NCBI RefSeq assembly: GCF_002094855.1
Contig: NZ_ARYN01000009.1
Span: forward strand, 62,001-126,000
Reading direction: 5' to 3'
DNA length: 64,000 bases
From: Zunongwangia atlantica 22II14-10F7
Lineage (GTDB): Bacteria; Bacteroidota; Bacteroidia; Flavobacteriales; Flavobacteriaceae
Of the stretch, positions 35,806 to 46,046 are shown piece after piece (position 1 is the stretch's first letter; each line of letters begins with the position of its first letter). The notes under the pieces are model-generated. The model did no database searches, had not been told where the DNA came from, and saw only the letters and a program-made list of their open reading frames with translations. The position numbers and the translations under genes were made by a program.

Positions 35806-36060
35806 TTTTTGGTCGTTTTTATTTGACTTTGAAGATAAATAAAACTCAAATTTCAGCGATTCTAATTGATTTCATTTATAAATAATTTAACGCTAAAAAG
35901 CATAAAAATCAGCCATCTAACCAATTTCTCATTATGAATCATAAATAATTGCAAATGTTTTCTAACATATAGCTTTTTTAATTTAATTTTTTATTTATTT
36001 TGCCCGAATATTATTACGGCCCTCAAACAAAAACACTAATTAGTTAGAATCCTACATTTT

Positions 36061-36648
36061 ATGAGTAAAATTACTACGAAGAAACTATCCAGATATCCTA
36101 TGGTTTCTTACGACGATGCTTCTGCTGAAGTAAAGGCTATTTACGACGATACTAAAAAAACCCTACAACTTCCTTTTGTTTTAAACTGGTTTAAATGTCA
36201 GGGCGGTAATGCTACACTTTTAGAGGGTAACTGGAACAAGTTGAAAAACACTCTAATGAAAGGTGATGTTCCTAACGTTTTAAAGCAATTAATTATCTAT
36301 AACGTATCAAAATCCAGAGGTTGTAATTATTGTTCTCATGCTCACGGAATTTTTGCAGATAGTATGAGTTCTATGATTTCTGAAGAAGAAGGTTTTAAAG
36401 CTACTGAAAACATAGATTCTCCATCAATGCCTGCAAGTTATAGAAAAGCCGTAACTATAGTTACTAAAGCAGCATTACAGCATAGTGAAATTTCTGATGA
36501 AGATTTTGCTGAACTTGAAGCCGTTGGTTTTTCTAATGCTGAAATTCAGGAATTAATGGCGCAGGCAGATTTAGTAAATATGCTAAATACTATTGCAGAT
36601 GTTTCTGGAATCAAAATAGACAACGAACTTTTAGAAACTCCGGAATAA
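36061..36648 (+). CDS. AhpD-like carboxymuconolactone decarboxylase-family protein
   Basis: The 195-residue helical protein has SRGCNYCSHAHGIF (Cys88, Cys91, His93, His95), the CxxC-His redox motif of AhpD. It shows the AhpD-like pattern in which an exposed dithiol and adjacent histidines act as a peroxidase relay. The family role is peroxide or thiol redox chemistry. It is followed by the histidine-kinase-like gene 19 bases downstream on the same strand, so the three genes 36061-37902 form one likely operon. Confidence 0.83.
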   Translation: MSKITTKKLSRYPMVSYDDASAEVKAIYDDTKKTLQLPFVLNWFKCQGGNATLLEGNWNKLKNTLMKGDVPNVLKQLIIYNVSKSRGCNYCSHAHGIFADSMSSMISEEEGFKATENIDSPSMPASYRKAVTIVTKAALQHSEISDEDFAELEAVGFSNAEIQELMAQADLVNMLNTIADVSGIKIDNELLETPE

Positions 36649-36667
36649 TTTACGGCAATTTGCATTA

Positions 36668-37537
36668 ATGTCATCTATTCAAAATAACGTATCGCAACTA
36701 TACAGAATTACCTACGAGGCTTATTCTAAATTTGCGAACGGAATTAATAGATGTACAAGTTTTCCTGAAATTGGCCTTGTTGTAGAGAAGCATTTAAAGT
36801 ACATTCTTAATTTTCATGTTATAAAGTTACTTATAGAGAAAGATAATAATCTCTTTGAGTATTCTTTATGCGGAAATGACATTTGGTTCAAACAAAAAAA
36901 TCTGGAAGATTTAAGTGAAGAAGAATTAAACCTGGCTAAAACAGGTATACCCATTAGAACAAGTAATATCCCTAAAGATATTGCAGATGGACGGCTGGAT
37001 ATTTCTAAGCTTCAAAATCCACAATTATGGGCCTGGCTTTTTAATAAAGATGATCATAAAATGATTATCTCTTTGGTTGCAGATGAAAACCGAATTTTCA
37101 CCAGCCGAGATATCGATATTTTAAAGCTCGCTGCAGATTGTTTTGATGCTAAATTTAAAGAGCTTAACCTTAAACGGGAATTAGCAAAAAAGAATAGAAT
37201 TTTAGAAGGAGCGCTTACAACCATTCAGGAACAAAACGCTGAAATCCATAAAATCAATAAGAATCAAAAAAAGATAATTAAAAAAAGGACAGAAGAAATT
37301 GTAAAAAAGAATGAAAAGCTTTTAAAAATTTCTGTTCTTAATGCTCACAATGTAAAAGAACCATTATCAAGAATTCAGGGAATCGTCGAGTTATTCGATT
37401 TAATGGATGATGAAAGTTGCAGGGAAGAATTGCTACCAAGGTTAAAATCTTCGGTAAACGAAATGGACGAAATTGTGAGAAAAGTTATCGATATGGCTTC
37501 TAAAGAATTAATAGAATTAAACGCTAAAAATAAATGA
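36668..37537 (+). CDS. GAF-like/DHp sensor protein without ATPase domain
   Basis: Residues 1-160 form a mixed alpha/beta module resembling a GAF sensor. A long charged coiled coil follows at about 163-220 (rich in K, E, N, I). Residues 222-285 form a DHp-like four-helix hairpin with NAHNVKEPLSRIQGIV, an H-box with His227. The frame ends at residue 289 with no HATPase_c (N, G1, G2 boxes). The protein could be a phosphotransfer partner or a dimeric sensor rather than an autonomous kinase. Its stop overlaps the response-regulator start by 4 bases, so they are coupled. Confidence 0.8.
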   Translation: MSSIQNNVSQLYRITYEAYSKFANGINRCTSFPEIGLVVEKHLKYILNFHVIKLLIEKDNNLFEYSLCGNDIWFKQKNLEDLSEEELNLAKTGIPIRTSNIPKDIADGRLDISKLQNPQLWAWLFNKDDHKMIISLVADENRIFTSRDIDILKLAADCFDAKFKELNLKRELAKKNRILEGALTTIQEQNAEIHKINKNQKKIIKKRTEEIVKKNEKLLKISVLNAHNVKEPLSRIQGIVELFDLMDDESCREELLPRLKSSVNEMDEIVRKVIDMASKELIELNAKNK

Positions 37538-37902
37538 CCCCAATTATTTTAGTAGATGATCAACCTATAGCCAACTTTATAACTAAAAAGTTATTAGAAA
37601 TAGAAGGCTATAAGGACAATGTAAAAGATTTTACAGATGCTTCAATTGCATTCGAGAACTTAAAATCTGAAACTACCGCGATTATCTTCTTAGACCTTAA
37701 CATGCCGGTAATGTCTGGCTGGGATTTTCTGGAAGCCATGCAAAAAAATGGATTAAGCCATAAAACAATTATTCTTTCGTCTAGTACCAGTGAACTAGAT
37801 ATCGAAAAAGCTAAACAATATCCCTGCGTAATCGATTACGTTGTTAAGCCACTAAATAAGACGAAATTCAATCAAATCTCATCTTATTTAAAAGTGGGAT
37901 AA
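37534..37902 (+). CDS. Single-domain response regulator (CheY-like)
   Basis: The 122-residue receiver domain has Asp8/Asp9 (VDDQ), phospho-acceptor Asp54 in FLDLNMP, the Ser switch (LSSST about 81-85) and Lys105 in VVKPL. There is no output domain. It probably receives phosphate from, or competes for, the DHp histidine of the overlapping upstream protein, but the phosphate source is unknown because that protein lacks an ATPase domain. A strong terminator follows. Confidence 0.92.
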   Translation: MTPIILVDDQPIANFITKKLLEIEGYKDNVKDFTDASIAFENLKSETTAIIFLDLNMPVMSGWDFLEAMQKNGLSHKTIILSSSTSELDIEKAKQYPCVIDYVVKPLNKTKFNQISSYLKVG

Positions 37903-37920
37903 ATTTTATAAAAATAGTAC

Positions 37921-37963
37921 TAAAGCCACAAAGCTAAGATTTAACTTTGTGGCTTTATTTTTT
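37921..37963 (+). terminator. Intrinsic terminator after response regulator
   Basis: A 13-bp perfect stem (TAAAGCCACAAAG / CTTTGTGGCTTTA) with an 11-base loop is followed by six Ts. The next start codon (37966) lies only two bases beyond this T-tract. Confidence 0.9.
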
Positions 37964-37965
37964 AT

Positions 37966-38199
37966 ATGAATAACAATCAGGAAGAACTACTTAAGCTGGC
38001 TTATACAAAAATGCCCTTTGGCAAATACAAAGACTGGTATTTATCAGATATTCCAGAGCCTTACTACGTATGGTTTAATAAAAAAGGCTTTCCTGCCGGA
38101 AAATTTGGCGACCAGCTACGCCAAGTTCATGAATTAAAGGTAAACGGAATGGAATTTCTACTAAAGGAGATCAGAAAAAGATATCCTAAAAACAGCTAA
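37966..38199 (+). CDS. DUF3820 protein
   Basis: This 77-residue soluble protein matches DUF3820 (MPFGKYKDWYLSDIPEPYYVWFNKKGFPAGKFG). Many members are annotated as a putative quorum-sensing-regulated virulence factor by similarity only; the function is unknown. Its start lies immediately after a terminator hairpin, so it is either transcribed from a promoter inside the response-regulator gene or fed by readthrough. Confidence 0.87.
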   Translation: MNNNQEELLKLAYTKMPFGKYKDWYLSDIPEPYYVWFNKKGFPAGKFGDQLRQVHELKVNGMEFLLKEIRKRYPKNS

Positions 38200-38330
38200 T
38201 TTCAATATTATATAAAATAAAAATTTCTCTATAAACATCGAATTTAAAAAGACTTAAAGAAAGCTTAAATATTAGCATTCAAATTTAGCTGCTTTTTCTA
38301 TTCTTCTTCGTAATTTAGCGCCCTGAATAA

Positions 38331-39974
<1,644 letters not shown>

Positions 39975-39977
<3 letters not shown>

Positions 39978-39993
39978 TGCCAGTTTGGCATTA
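39975..39993 (+). terminator. Hairpin overlapping the pyrG stop codon
   Basis: An 8-bp perfect stem (TAATGCCA / TGGCATTA) with a 3-base loop begins at the stop codon. A T-run (40011-40017) follows about 18 bases later, so it is at most a weak terminator, and pyrG-yidC readthrough is likely. Confidence 0.4.
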
Positions 39994-40081
39994 AATAAAA
40001 TATTGGTCATTTTTTTGACTAATGATAAGGACATCAAATAAAAATCCTTTTTAAGGGTTTAAGTTTTTAGGAAAATATAGA

Positions 40082-41947
40082 ATGGAAGAAAAGAAGATTG
40101 ATATCCAATCCATCATTGGATTTATTTTAATTGGGGGAATTTTAATCTGGATGTTGTACACCAATAGTCTGGAACGACCTCAAGAAGAAACAAACACACC
40201 CGCGAGCACAGAAGAGATTGCATCTCCTGCAAATTCTAATCAGCAATTAGCAAACCAAAACAACGCTAATACCCCAGCAACAGATTCGGCTGCCATTGCA
40301 CAGGCGCAAAGCAGACTTGGAGCCTTTGGGTATTCGGCTACATTAGCTTCAGCAGAAGATAACACGACGGTTATAGAAAATGATGTATTGCGTTTAGAGG
40401 TTGCAAATAAAGGTGGTTATATAGAAGAAGCTGTTTTAAAAAATTACAAAACATACGATTCTATTCCTGTTTACCTGGTTAAAGATGGTAATGCAAAATT
40501 CAATCTTAATTTTACCACTACAGATGGTAGAACTTTAGATACTGAAAATCTATATTTTGAGCCAAGTATTTCTCAAAGTGGAGACGATCAGGTATTATCG
40601 ATGAAATTAAAGGTTTCTGAAACCGAATATCTGGAATTTCGTTACGCCTTAAAATCTGGTGAATATATGACAGATTTCAATATTCGTTCACAGGGACTTG
40701 CCAGTACTTTTAATGCTTCACAACCTATTAATCTAAACTGGGAATTAAAAGGTTACCGTCACTCCAAAAGTATCTCTTATGAAAATAAGTATACTGTTTT
40801 GGCATACGAATATGAAGGCGATAAATATGACGATCTTGGGCATGGTGATGATGAAGAAACCGATGAGGACATATCCTACATCGCTTATAAGCAACATTTC
40901 TTTAGTTCTATTTTATTAACAGACACTCCGTTTAAGAATGCCAGATTCCAGTCAAATAATTTAGTTGAAGACGAAGAGGTTGATACTACATTCACTAAAG
41001 CTTTTGCTACTAATTTACCGTTAGAGCTTCAAGGCGGTGAGTTAAATTATAATATGAATTGGTACTACGGGCCAACAGATTATAAACTTCTTAAAGAATA
41101 TGATAGAAACCTAGATGAAATTGTACCGCTAGGCTGGGGAATCTTTGGATGGATTAACAAATATGTTTTCATTCCTTTCTTTGGTTTCTTAAGTGGTGTT
41201 TTACCAAGCTACGGTATTGCAATTATCGTAATGACTATTGTAGTTAGAATTGTACTTTCTCCAGTGACTTATAAATCGTATTTATCTCAGGCGAAAATGA
41301 AGGTTTTACGTCCTGAAATTAACGAGATAAACGAGAAGTATAAGGATAACGCTATGAAAAAGCAGCAGGAAACCATGAAGCTGTATAGCAAAGCAGGTGC
41401 AAGCCCAATGAGTGGTTGTTTACCGGCATTAATGCAAATTCCTATTTTCTATGCGTTATTCCAGTTCTTCCCAAGTGCATTTCAGTTAAGACAAAAAAGC
41501 TTCCTTTGGGCAGATGATTTATCAAGCTACGATGTTATTGCAGAATTACCTTTCCATATTCCATTTTATGGAGAACACGTAAGTTTGTTCCCAATTTTGG
41601 CCTCCGTAGCGATATTTATATACATGCAGATGACAACGGGACAAAGCATGCAGGCGAACCAACAACCAGGGATGCCAAACATGAAGTTCTTAATGTACCT
41701 CTCTCCTATCATGATGTTATTCTTCTTTAACAACTATGCGAGTGGGTTATCATTATATTACTTTACTTCTAACTTAATTACTATAGGGATTATGTTAGTG
41801 ATCAAAAACGTAATCGTAGATGAAGATAAGATCCATGCAAAAATCCAGGCAAACAAAGCTAAACCTAAAAAACAAAACAGGTTTACCAAAAAAATGCAGG
41901 AAATGATGGAGCAGGCTGAAGAACAGCAAAAACGTAACAAAAAATAA
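40082..41947 (+). CDS. yidC: Membrane protein insertase YidC
   Basis: YidC inserts and folds inner-membrane proteins, alone or with SecYEG. The 621-residue protein has the Gram-negative layout. An N-terminal membrane helix (IQSIIGFILIGGILIWMLY) is followed by a large periplasmic beta domain (about 90-350). The conserved five-helix insertase core (YGIAIIVMTIVVRIVLSPVTYKSYLSQ, MSGCLPALMQIPIFYALFQFF, LMYLSPIMMLFFFNNYASGLSLYYF) follows, with a basic C-terminal tail. It lies 104 bases downstream of pyrG, and a strong terminator follows. Confidence 0.97.
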   Translation: MEEKKIDIQSIIGFILIGGILIWMLYTNSLERPQEETNTPASTEEIASPANSNQQLANQNNANTPATDSAAIAQAQSRLGAFGYSATLASAEDNTTVIENDVLRLEVANKGGYIEEAVLKNYKTYDSIPVYLVKDGNAKFNLNFTTTDGRTLDTENLYFEPSISQSGDDQVLSMKLKVSETEYLEFRYALKSGEYMTDFNIRSQGLASTFNASQPINLNWELKGYRHSKSISYENKYTVLAYEYEGDKYDDLGHGDDEETDEDISYIAYKQHFFSSILLTDTPFKNARFQSNNLVEDEEVDTTFTKAFATNLPLELQGGELNYNMNWYYGPTDYKLLKEYDRNLDEIVPLGWGIFGWINKYVFIPFFGFLSGVLPSYGIAIIVMTIVVRIVLSPVTYKSYLSQAKMKVLRPEINEINEKYKDNAMKKQQETMKLYSKAGASPMSGCLPALMQIPIFYALFQFFPSAFQLRQKSFLWADDLSSYDVIAELPFHIPFYGEHVSLFPILASVAIFIYMQMTTGQSMQANQQPGMPNMKFLMYLSPIMMLFFFNNYASGLSLYYFTSNLITIGIMLVIKNVIVDEDKIHAKIQANKAKPKKQNRFTKKMQEMMEQAEEQQKRNKK

Positions 41948-41965
41948 TTGTTGCTGAAATTATAT

Positions 41966-41997
41966 AAAAAAGCCATTCAAATCGAATGGCTTTTTTT
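41966..41997. terminator. Bidirectional intrinsic terminator (yidC / fasciclin gene)
   Basis: A 13-bp stem (AAAAAAGCCATTC / GAATGGCTTTTTT) with a 5-base loop and A/T runs lies between converging genes. Confidence 0.9.
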
Positions 41998-42017
41998 ATT
42001 CTTATTTATTCTGAAAT

Positions 42018-42998
42018 CTACTGAGTAATCACTCTGTCAATTCTCTGAATTACGCCATTAACTGCCTGAATATTTGGTGTCGTAATATTAATAATCTCAC
42101 CATTTTCTAATTGAATTTTAGGACCGTTATCTTCATAGAACCTTAACTGTGTTCCCGCATTAGATGTCACTTGTAAGGTATCTTCAATGGCTTCTGTACG
42201 CACATTTTCCTGCGGAATAATATGATTATTTATAATAATTTCCAGTTCATTTTGAGGAACCTCTGCAAGACTAGCAAAATTATTTTCAGCTAAATAATTA
42301 GACACAGCTTCTTCTGAAGCCTGAAGAATGGTATATACCGCTTCTTCGTCTTCTAAGCGATCCAGATAATTTTCAGCAGAATATTCAGACAAAATACTGG
42401 CAAAACTATCCTCTGAACTTTGCTGACTAACCAATAAAAAATCGGTAAGACTTGGCAGTGATAAAAATGTAGAAATAGGATTTAAATAACCATTATCCAA
42501 TAAAATATCACCCTGCGCTAAAACAACTTCAGCTTCATTATTAATATAAAAACTATCATCTGCAGTGGCCGTATACATACTCAGCAATCGATCTGAAGCA
42601 TTCCCCACACCTAAACTTCTAATATATCCATCTGGAAATTGGCTTAAGCTACTTGCCCCAGGCTGCAAATGATACCTAAGATAATTTTCTAAGATATCTA
42701 AAGGCACATCACTAATATTGGTATAATTGTTTTCTGAAAGAAAACTATTAAAAGCAGCATTACTTGGCGCAAAGATCTTGTATTGCTGGGTGGTAATATT
42801 TAAAACCGAATCTAAGCCTGTAAGATTTAAAGCTGTGGCCAATACCGAATAGTTAGAATTATTCAGGATAAAATTATTTATTGTATTATCTGGAATAACC
42901 ACATCTCCTGGATCATCCGAAGTTCCACAGGAGCTTGAGGCACAGCACAAAATAAAAATTAGTACGATTTTTGCTAATTTCAGAATAAATTTCATCAA
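42018..42998 (-). CDS. Fasciclin-domain lipoprotein
   Basis: A lipoprotein signal (hydrophobic, ending ASSSC, Cys about residue 24) is followed by two FAS1 domains. The first is about 38-180, with the H1 box YKIFAPSNAAF. The second is about 185-326, with TILQASEEAVSNYL and NITTPNIQAVNGVIQRIDRVI as its H2-like end. FAS1 domains mediate adhesion; bacterial lipoproteins of this type are probably surface-exposed. The start could be the second Met (MKFILK). It is divergent from the next gene. Confidence 0.9.
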   Translation of the reverse strand: MMKFILKLAKIVLIFILCCASSSCGTSDDPGDVVIPDNTINNFILNNSNYSVLATALNLTGLDSVLNITTQQYKIFAPSNAAFNSFLSENNYTNISDVPLDILENYLRYHLQPGASSLSQFPDGYIRSLGVGNASDRLLSMYTATADDSFYINNEAEVVLAQGDILLDNGYLNPISTFLSLPSLTDFLLVSQQSSEDSFASILSEYSAENYLDRLEDEEAVYTILQASEEAVSNYLAENNFASLAEVPQNELEIIINNHIIPQENVRTEAIEDTLQVTSNAGTQLRFYEDNGPKIQLENGEIINITTPNIQAVNGVIQRIDRVITQ

Positions 42999-43063
42999 TT
43001 TTAGTTTTATATAAAGACTAAAATAAGCAGAGAATAATTAATATTTGTGTAATATCTGTTAAT

Positions 43064-43756
43064 ATGAAAATCGACAAATTTATGAGCCTTTTTAATTTTT
43101 CAACAAAAAGAATTGCCAATAAAATCGTATGCTTAAGCTTAACATTTTTAGCTTTTCAGCATCTTAGTGCCCAAGAAGGGCTAAACTTAACCGATGCACA
43201 GGGAAAAAGACATGGTGAATGGAAAGTAAACTTCCCAGGGAGCAGTCAAACAAAATTCGAAGGCACTTTTAATCATGGTAAAGAAACCGGGAAATTCAAA
43301 TTCTATAAAAAAGGCTACGAAAATCATCCAAGCGCAATTATGAATTTTGAAACCGGCAGTGATTCTATCTCGGTAAAATATTATACTCAAAAAGGCGAAG
43401 TAATTAGCGAGGGAATGATGCTAAATAAAAAACGAGCCGGTAAATGGACTACCTATCATCATAAAAGCGACCAGATAATGATGACCGAATATTACAAAAA
43501 TGATATTCTAAACGGTGTGCAAACTACATATTTCAAAAATGGCAAAGTTGGCGAAAAAACAAATTATGTAAATGGCATAAAAGATGGCCCAAGCCAGATT
43601 TATGCTGATAACGGTCAACTTTTACAGGATCTTAATTACAAAAACGGCGAGTTAGACGGCCATCAAACCTATTACAAACCTGATGGGAGCTTAGTTGCTG
43701 AAGGTGATTATAAAAATGGAAGACGCATCGAAGATCAAACTAACTCTAAAAATTAG
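43064..43756 (+). CDS. MORN/YwqK-like repeat secreted protein
   Basis: The 230-residue protein has an N-terminal extension and a hydrophobic signal ending LSAQ near residue 36. Six or so repeats follow, of the form GKRHGEWKV / GKETGKFKFY / NGVQTTYFKNGKVG / DGHQTYYKPDGSL. These match the MORN-like or YwqK 'toxin-antitoxin' repeat family, but no toxin partner is adjacent and that label is not evidence of an antitoxin. It may be periplasmic. A terminator follows. Confidence 0.82.
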   Translation: MKIDKFMSLFNFSTKRIANKIVCLSLTFLAFQHLSAQEGLNLTDAQGKRHGEWKVNFPGSSQTKFEGTFNHGKETGKFKFYKKGYENHPSAIMNFETGSDSISVKYYTQKGEVISEGMMLNKKRAGKWTTYHHKSDQIMMTEYYKNDILNGVQTTYFKNGKVGEKTNYVNGIKDGPSQIYADNGQLLQDLNYKNGELDGHQTYYKPDGSLVAEGDYKNGRRIEDQTNSKN

Positions 43757-43788
43757 TCCAAAATTCAACGAATATCGATACAATTTTT

Positions 43789-43813
43789 AAGGTGGCTTTC
43801 GCCACCTTTTTTT
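43789..43813 (+). terminator. Intrinsic terminator before mnmA
   Basis: An 8-bp stem (AAGGTGGC / GCCACCTT) with a 4-base loop TTTC is followed by seven Ts, 33 bases after the MORN-like gene stop. Confidence 0.88.
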
Positions 43814-43892
43814 ATTTCGTAATTTTACACACTTTATTTCGACTTTATAAAAGATCAGGTTAAAATAGCCTGATCGATCAAGTTTAAATTCT

Positions 43893-45080
43893 ATGAAAAA
43901 AGTTGTAGTAGGACTCTCGGGAGGTGTAGATAGTAGTGTTTCAGCCTATCTTTTAAAAGAACAGGGTTACAAAGTTATTGGATTGTTTATGAAGAACTGG
44001 CATGACGATTCAGTGACCATTTCTGATGAATGCCCATGGCTAGAAGATAGCAATGATGCGATGATCGTAGCAGAAAAATTAGGAATTCCTTTTCAAACGG
44101 TAGATCTAAGCGAGCAATACAAAGAGCGTATCGTAGATTATATGTTTAACGAATACGAACGCGGTAGAACTCCAAATCCAGACGTTTTATGTAATCGTGA
44201 GATCAAGTTCGACGTTTTTATGAAGATCGCCCTTTCTTTAGGCGCAGATTATGTGGCGACCGGCCATTACTGCCGCAAGGGAGAGATCGAAAAAGATGGC
44301 GAAAAAATCTATCAACTTTTATCGGGAAAGGATAATAATAAGGATCAGTCTTACTTTTTATGTCAGCTTACCCAGGAACAACTTTCTAAAACCCTCTTCC
44401 CTATTGGCGAACTTCAAAAATCTGAGGTACGTAGAATTGCTGCGGAACAGGAATTAGTTACAGCAGATAAAAAAGATTCGCAAGGACTTTGTTTTATAGG
44501 AAAAGTACGTTTACCCGATTTTCTTCAGCAAAAATTAAAACCGAAAGAAGGTAATATTGTTGAAATTAAATCTGATATCGAAACCTACAATATCGATATT
44601 CCTGAATTTGACTCTAAAATTGAAGAATTAAAATTTCTTGCTCAAAAGCATCAATATCAGCCAAATGATGGCAAGGTTGTAGGTAGACATCAAGGTGCGC
44701 ATTATTTCACCAAAGGACAGCGTAAAGGTTTGGCCGTTGGCGGAACTCCAGAGCCTCTTTTTGTGATCGACACCGATGTTGAAGAAAATGTAATTTATAC
44801 AGGACAGGGAAAAAATCATCCTGGAATTTATCGAAAAGCGCTTTTTATCAATGCAGATGAAGTGCATTGGGTGAGAAAGGATCTTAGTTTGCAAGCAGAT
44901 GAAACCTTGCAGCTAAAAGCAAGAATTAGATATCGCCAACCTTTACAGGATGCGACTTTACACCAAACTGAACACGGAATGTATATTGTTTTTGAAACTC
45001 CGCAAGCCTCTATTACAGAAGGTCAGTTTGTTGCCTGGTATGATGGCGAAGAATTATTAGGATCTGGTGTAATTTCTTAA
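43893..45080 (+). CDS. mnmA: tRNA 2-thiouridine(34) synthase MnmA
   Basis: MnmA thiolates the wobble uridine of tRNA-Lys, -Glu and -Gln. The 395-residue protein has the PP-loop [10 protein letters not shown] (residues 9-18), [13 protein letters not shown] with the first catalytic Cys, SYFLCQL, and [11 protein letters not shown] with the second Cys. These are the standard family motifs. The C-terminal beta domains follow. It is co-directional with the nitronate-monooxygenase-like gene 21 bases downstream. Confidence 0.96.
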   Translation: MKKVVVGLSGGVDSSVSAYLLKEQGYKVIGLFMKNWHDDSVTISDECPWLEDSNDAMIVAEKLGIPFQTVDLSEQYKERIVDYMFNEYERGRTPNPDVLCNREIKFDVFMKIALSLGADYVATGHYCRKGEIEKDGEKIYQLLSGKDNNKDQSYFLCQLTQEQLSKTLFPIGELQKSEVRRIAAEQELVTADKKDSQGLCFIGKVRLPDFLQQKLKPKEGNIVEIKSDIETYNIDIPEFDSKIEELKFLAQKHQYQPNDGKVVGRHQGAHYFTKGQRKGLAVGGTPEPLFVIDTDVEENVIYTGQGKNHPGIYRKALFINADEVHWVRKDLSLQADETLQLKARIRYRQPLQDATLHQTEHGMYIVFETPQASITEGQFVAWYDGEELLGSGVIS

Positions 45081-45101
45081 ATTGCGGGAAACAAACCTGC
45101 A

Positions 45102-46046
45102 ATGTCTACAAATAGGATTACCCAACTTTTCAATATAAAATATCCACTTATCCAGGCCGGAATGGTCTGGGCAAGTGGCTGGAAACTGGCAAGTGCCGTT
45201 AGTAATGCTGGCGGACTCGGGATTATTGGTGCAGGATCTATGTATCCTGAAGTGCTTAAAGAACATCTCTTAAAATGTAAAAAAGCGACAAATAAACCTT
45301 TTGCAGTAAATGTGCCTATGCTCTATCCCAACGTGGAAGAGATCATGCAAATAATTATTGAAGAGAAAGTACCTATCGTTTTTACTTCTGCCGGAAATCC
45401 AAAAACCTGGACAAAATTTTTACAGGATCATGGCATTACTGTAGTACACGTTGTGAGTAGTGTAAAATTTGCCTTAAAATCTCAGGAAGCCGGTGTAGAT
45501 GCTGTTGTTGCTGAAGGTTTTGAAGCCGGTGGCCATAATGGCCGGGATGAAACCACAACCTTCACTCTGATACCAATGGTAAAAGAAAAGTTGGATATTC
45601 CGCTAATTGCAGCAGGCGGAATTGCTACCGGTCGTGGGATGCTGGCAGCTATGGTTTTAGGTGCCGATGCCGTACAAATTGGTAGTAGGTTTGTGGCTTC
45701 AAATGAAGCTTCTTCTCATATTAATTTTAAAGAAATGGTGATTAATGCACAGGAAGGTGACACCAAATTAACTTTAAAAGAACTTGCTCCTGTTCGCTTG
45801 CTTAAAAATAAATTCTTCGACGATATTCAGGAATTGTATACCAAAAATCCTTCAAAAGAAGAATTACAACAACTACTAGGCCGCGCTCGCGCAAAAAAAG
45901 GAATGTTTGAAGGCGACCTGATAGAAGGTGAATTAGAGATTGGCCAAATTTCAGGATTAATAAATACAATAAAACCAGCAGCTGAAATCGTAAAAGAAAT
46001 CATCGATGAATTCGAAAGTGTGAAATCTCAATTACATCAATTTTAA
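45102..46046 (+). CDS. Nitronate monooxygenase / FabK-like flavoprotein
   Basis: This 314-residue FMN TIM-barrel protein belongs to the 2-nitropropane dioxygenase family. KYPLIQAGMVWASGWKLASAVSNAGGLG starts the barrel, and VDAVVAEGFEAGGHNG and LIAAGGIATGRGMLAAMVLGADAVQIGSRF form the flavin-phosphate site. Nitronate monooxygenases and enoyl-ACP reductase II (FabK) share this fold, so the exact activity is open. It is 21 bases after mnmA. Its stop overlaps that of the converging MG2/plug gene by 4 bases. Confidence 0.85.
   Translation: MSTNRITQLFNIKYPLIQAGMVWASGWKLASAVSNAGGLGIIGAGSMYPEVLKEHLLKCKKATNKPFAVNVPMLYPNVEEIMQIIIEEKVPIVFTSAGNPKTWTKFLQDHGITVVHVVSSVKFALKSQEAGVDAVVAEGFEAGGHNGRDETTTFTLIPMVKEKLDIPLIAAGGIATGRGMLAAMVLGADAVQIGSRFVASNEASSHINFKEMVINAQEGDTKLTLKELAPVRLLKNKFFDDIQELYTKNPSKEELQQLLGRARAKKGMFEGDLIEGELEIGQISGLINTIKPAAEIVKEIIDEFESVKSQLHQF

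Noticed and set aside
43064-43756. Toxin-antitoxin system based on the YwqK-like repeat protein
   Set aside because: No toxin gene is adjacent and the MORN-like repeat name is a legacy label; it is better seen as a repeat protein of unknown role.
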